Of a stretch of 64,000 bases of DNA, positions 63,846-64,000 are shown in pieces. Under the pieces are notes generated by a model. That model did no database searches. It saw only the letters and a list, made by a program, of their open reading frames with translations, and was not told the DNA's origin. The stretch spans positions 45,439,942-45,503,941 of the forward strand of contig CM044957.1 of NCBI GenBank assembly GCA_024516035.1. Reading direction: 5' to 3'. The DNA comes from Bactericera cockerelli (lineage: Eukaryota > Arthropoda > Insecta > Hemiptera > Triozidae). A program made the translations under genes and the position numbers. Within the stretch, counting starts at the first letter, position 1. Each line of letters begins with the position of its first letter.

Positions 63846-64000
63846 TCTGATGTAAACACAAATTTCCTTATCCTATTAGGAATGGGAACAGAACCAAAAA
63901 CCACTGGTGACTCAAAGGTAACAGTTAGCTAAAAATCAATGTCAAATTCGTAATCAGCACCCAATATCATTGGATTTGATATGTCACAATCCCCATCTAC

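Overview
This is a stretch of animal nuclear genome, most likely an arthropod and plausibly an insect. It has five spliced genes with small exons and consensus GT-AG introns, AT-rich introns, and a very heavy load of SINEs, LINE fragments and short DNA transposons. No bacterial, viral or CRISPR features are present. I place the organism no more precisely than this.

Layout. (1) 607-12378, plus strand: the 3' part of a diacylglycerol kinase gene of the theta type, whose 5' exons lie left of the window. It ends in two alternative, related last exons (9799-9885 and 12217-12378). (2) 20515-38091, plus: a complete 15-exon gene for mitochondrial isoleucyl-tRNA synthetase, with a presequence-like N-terminus, HIGH and KMSKS motifs and a C-terminal zinc-binding motif. 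(3) 39748-41104, minus: a 3-exon LSm7 gene, convergent with the synthetase gene. (4) 45967-47708, plus: a 4-exon PCNP-like nuclear protein gene. (5) 53291-62875, minus: a 4-exon TMEM205-like membrane protein gene. The genes are unrelated housekeeping or signalling genes and do not form a functional unit. The remainder, including 13-20.5 kb, is intronic or intergenic and dominated by repeats.

Repeats. At least six SINE families recur in both orientations: several with tRNA-like heads and one with a 5S-rRNA-like head. LINE material includes a 5'-truncated Jockey-type element nested in another repeat, and an R2-type (restriction-like endonuclease) fragment with a 486-codon open frame outside any rDNA. 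DNA transposons with visible termini and target duplications include a 2.1-kb hAT derivative, a Tc1/mariner-type remnant, a TTAA-flanked piggyBac-like MITE, a CAGGGTGTCTAC element present twice, and several palindromic MITEs.

The most unusual signal is that tandem duplications repeatedly lie across exon edges. The synthetase exon-6 acceptor plus about 59 coding bases is present about 21 times (25165-27250), and the donor end of the same exon is duplicated in frame (27321-27441). The TMEM205 exon-2 donor is present seven times (59425-59685), and the TMEM205 stop-codon region is repeated about 25 times (52185-53310). A DGK exon end with its donor is duplicated (4144/4536), and a synthetase exon-14 piece is duplicated behind a new acceptor-like site (37307-37349). 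Assembly error must be excluded, but the recurrence in three genes deserves checking.
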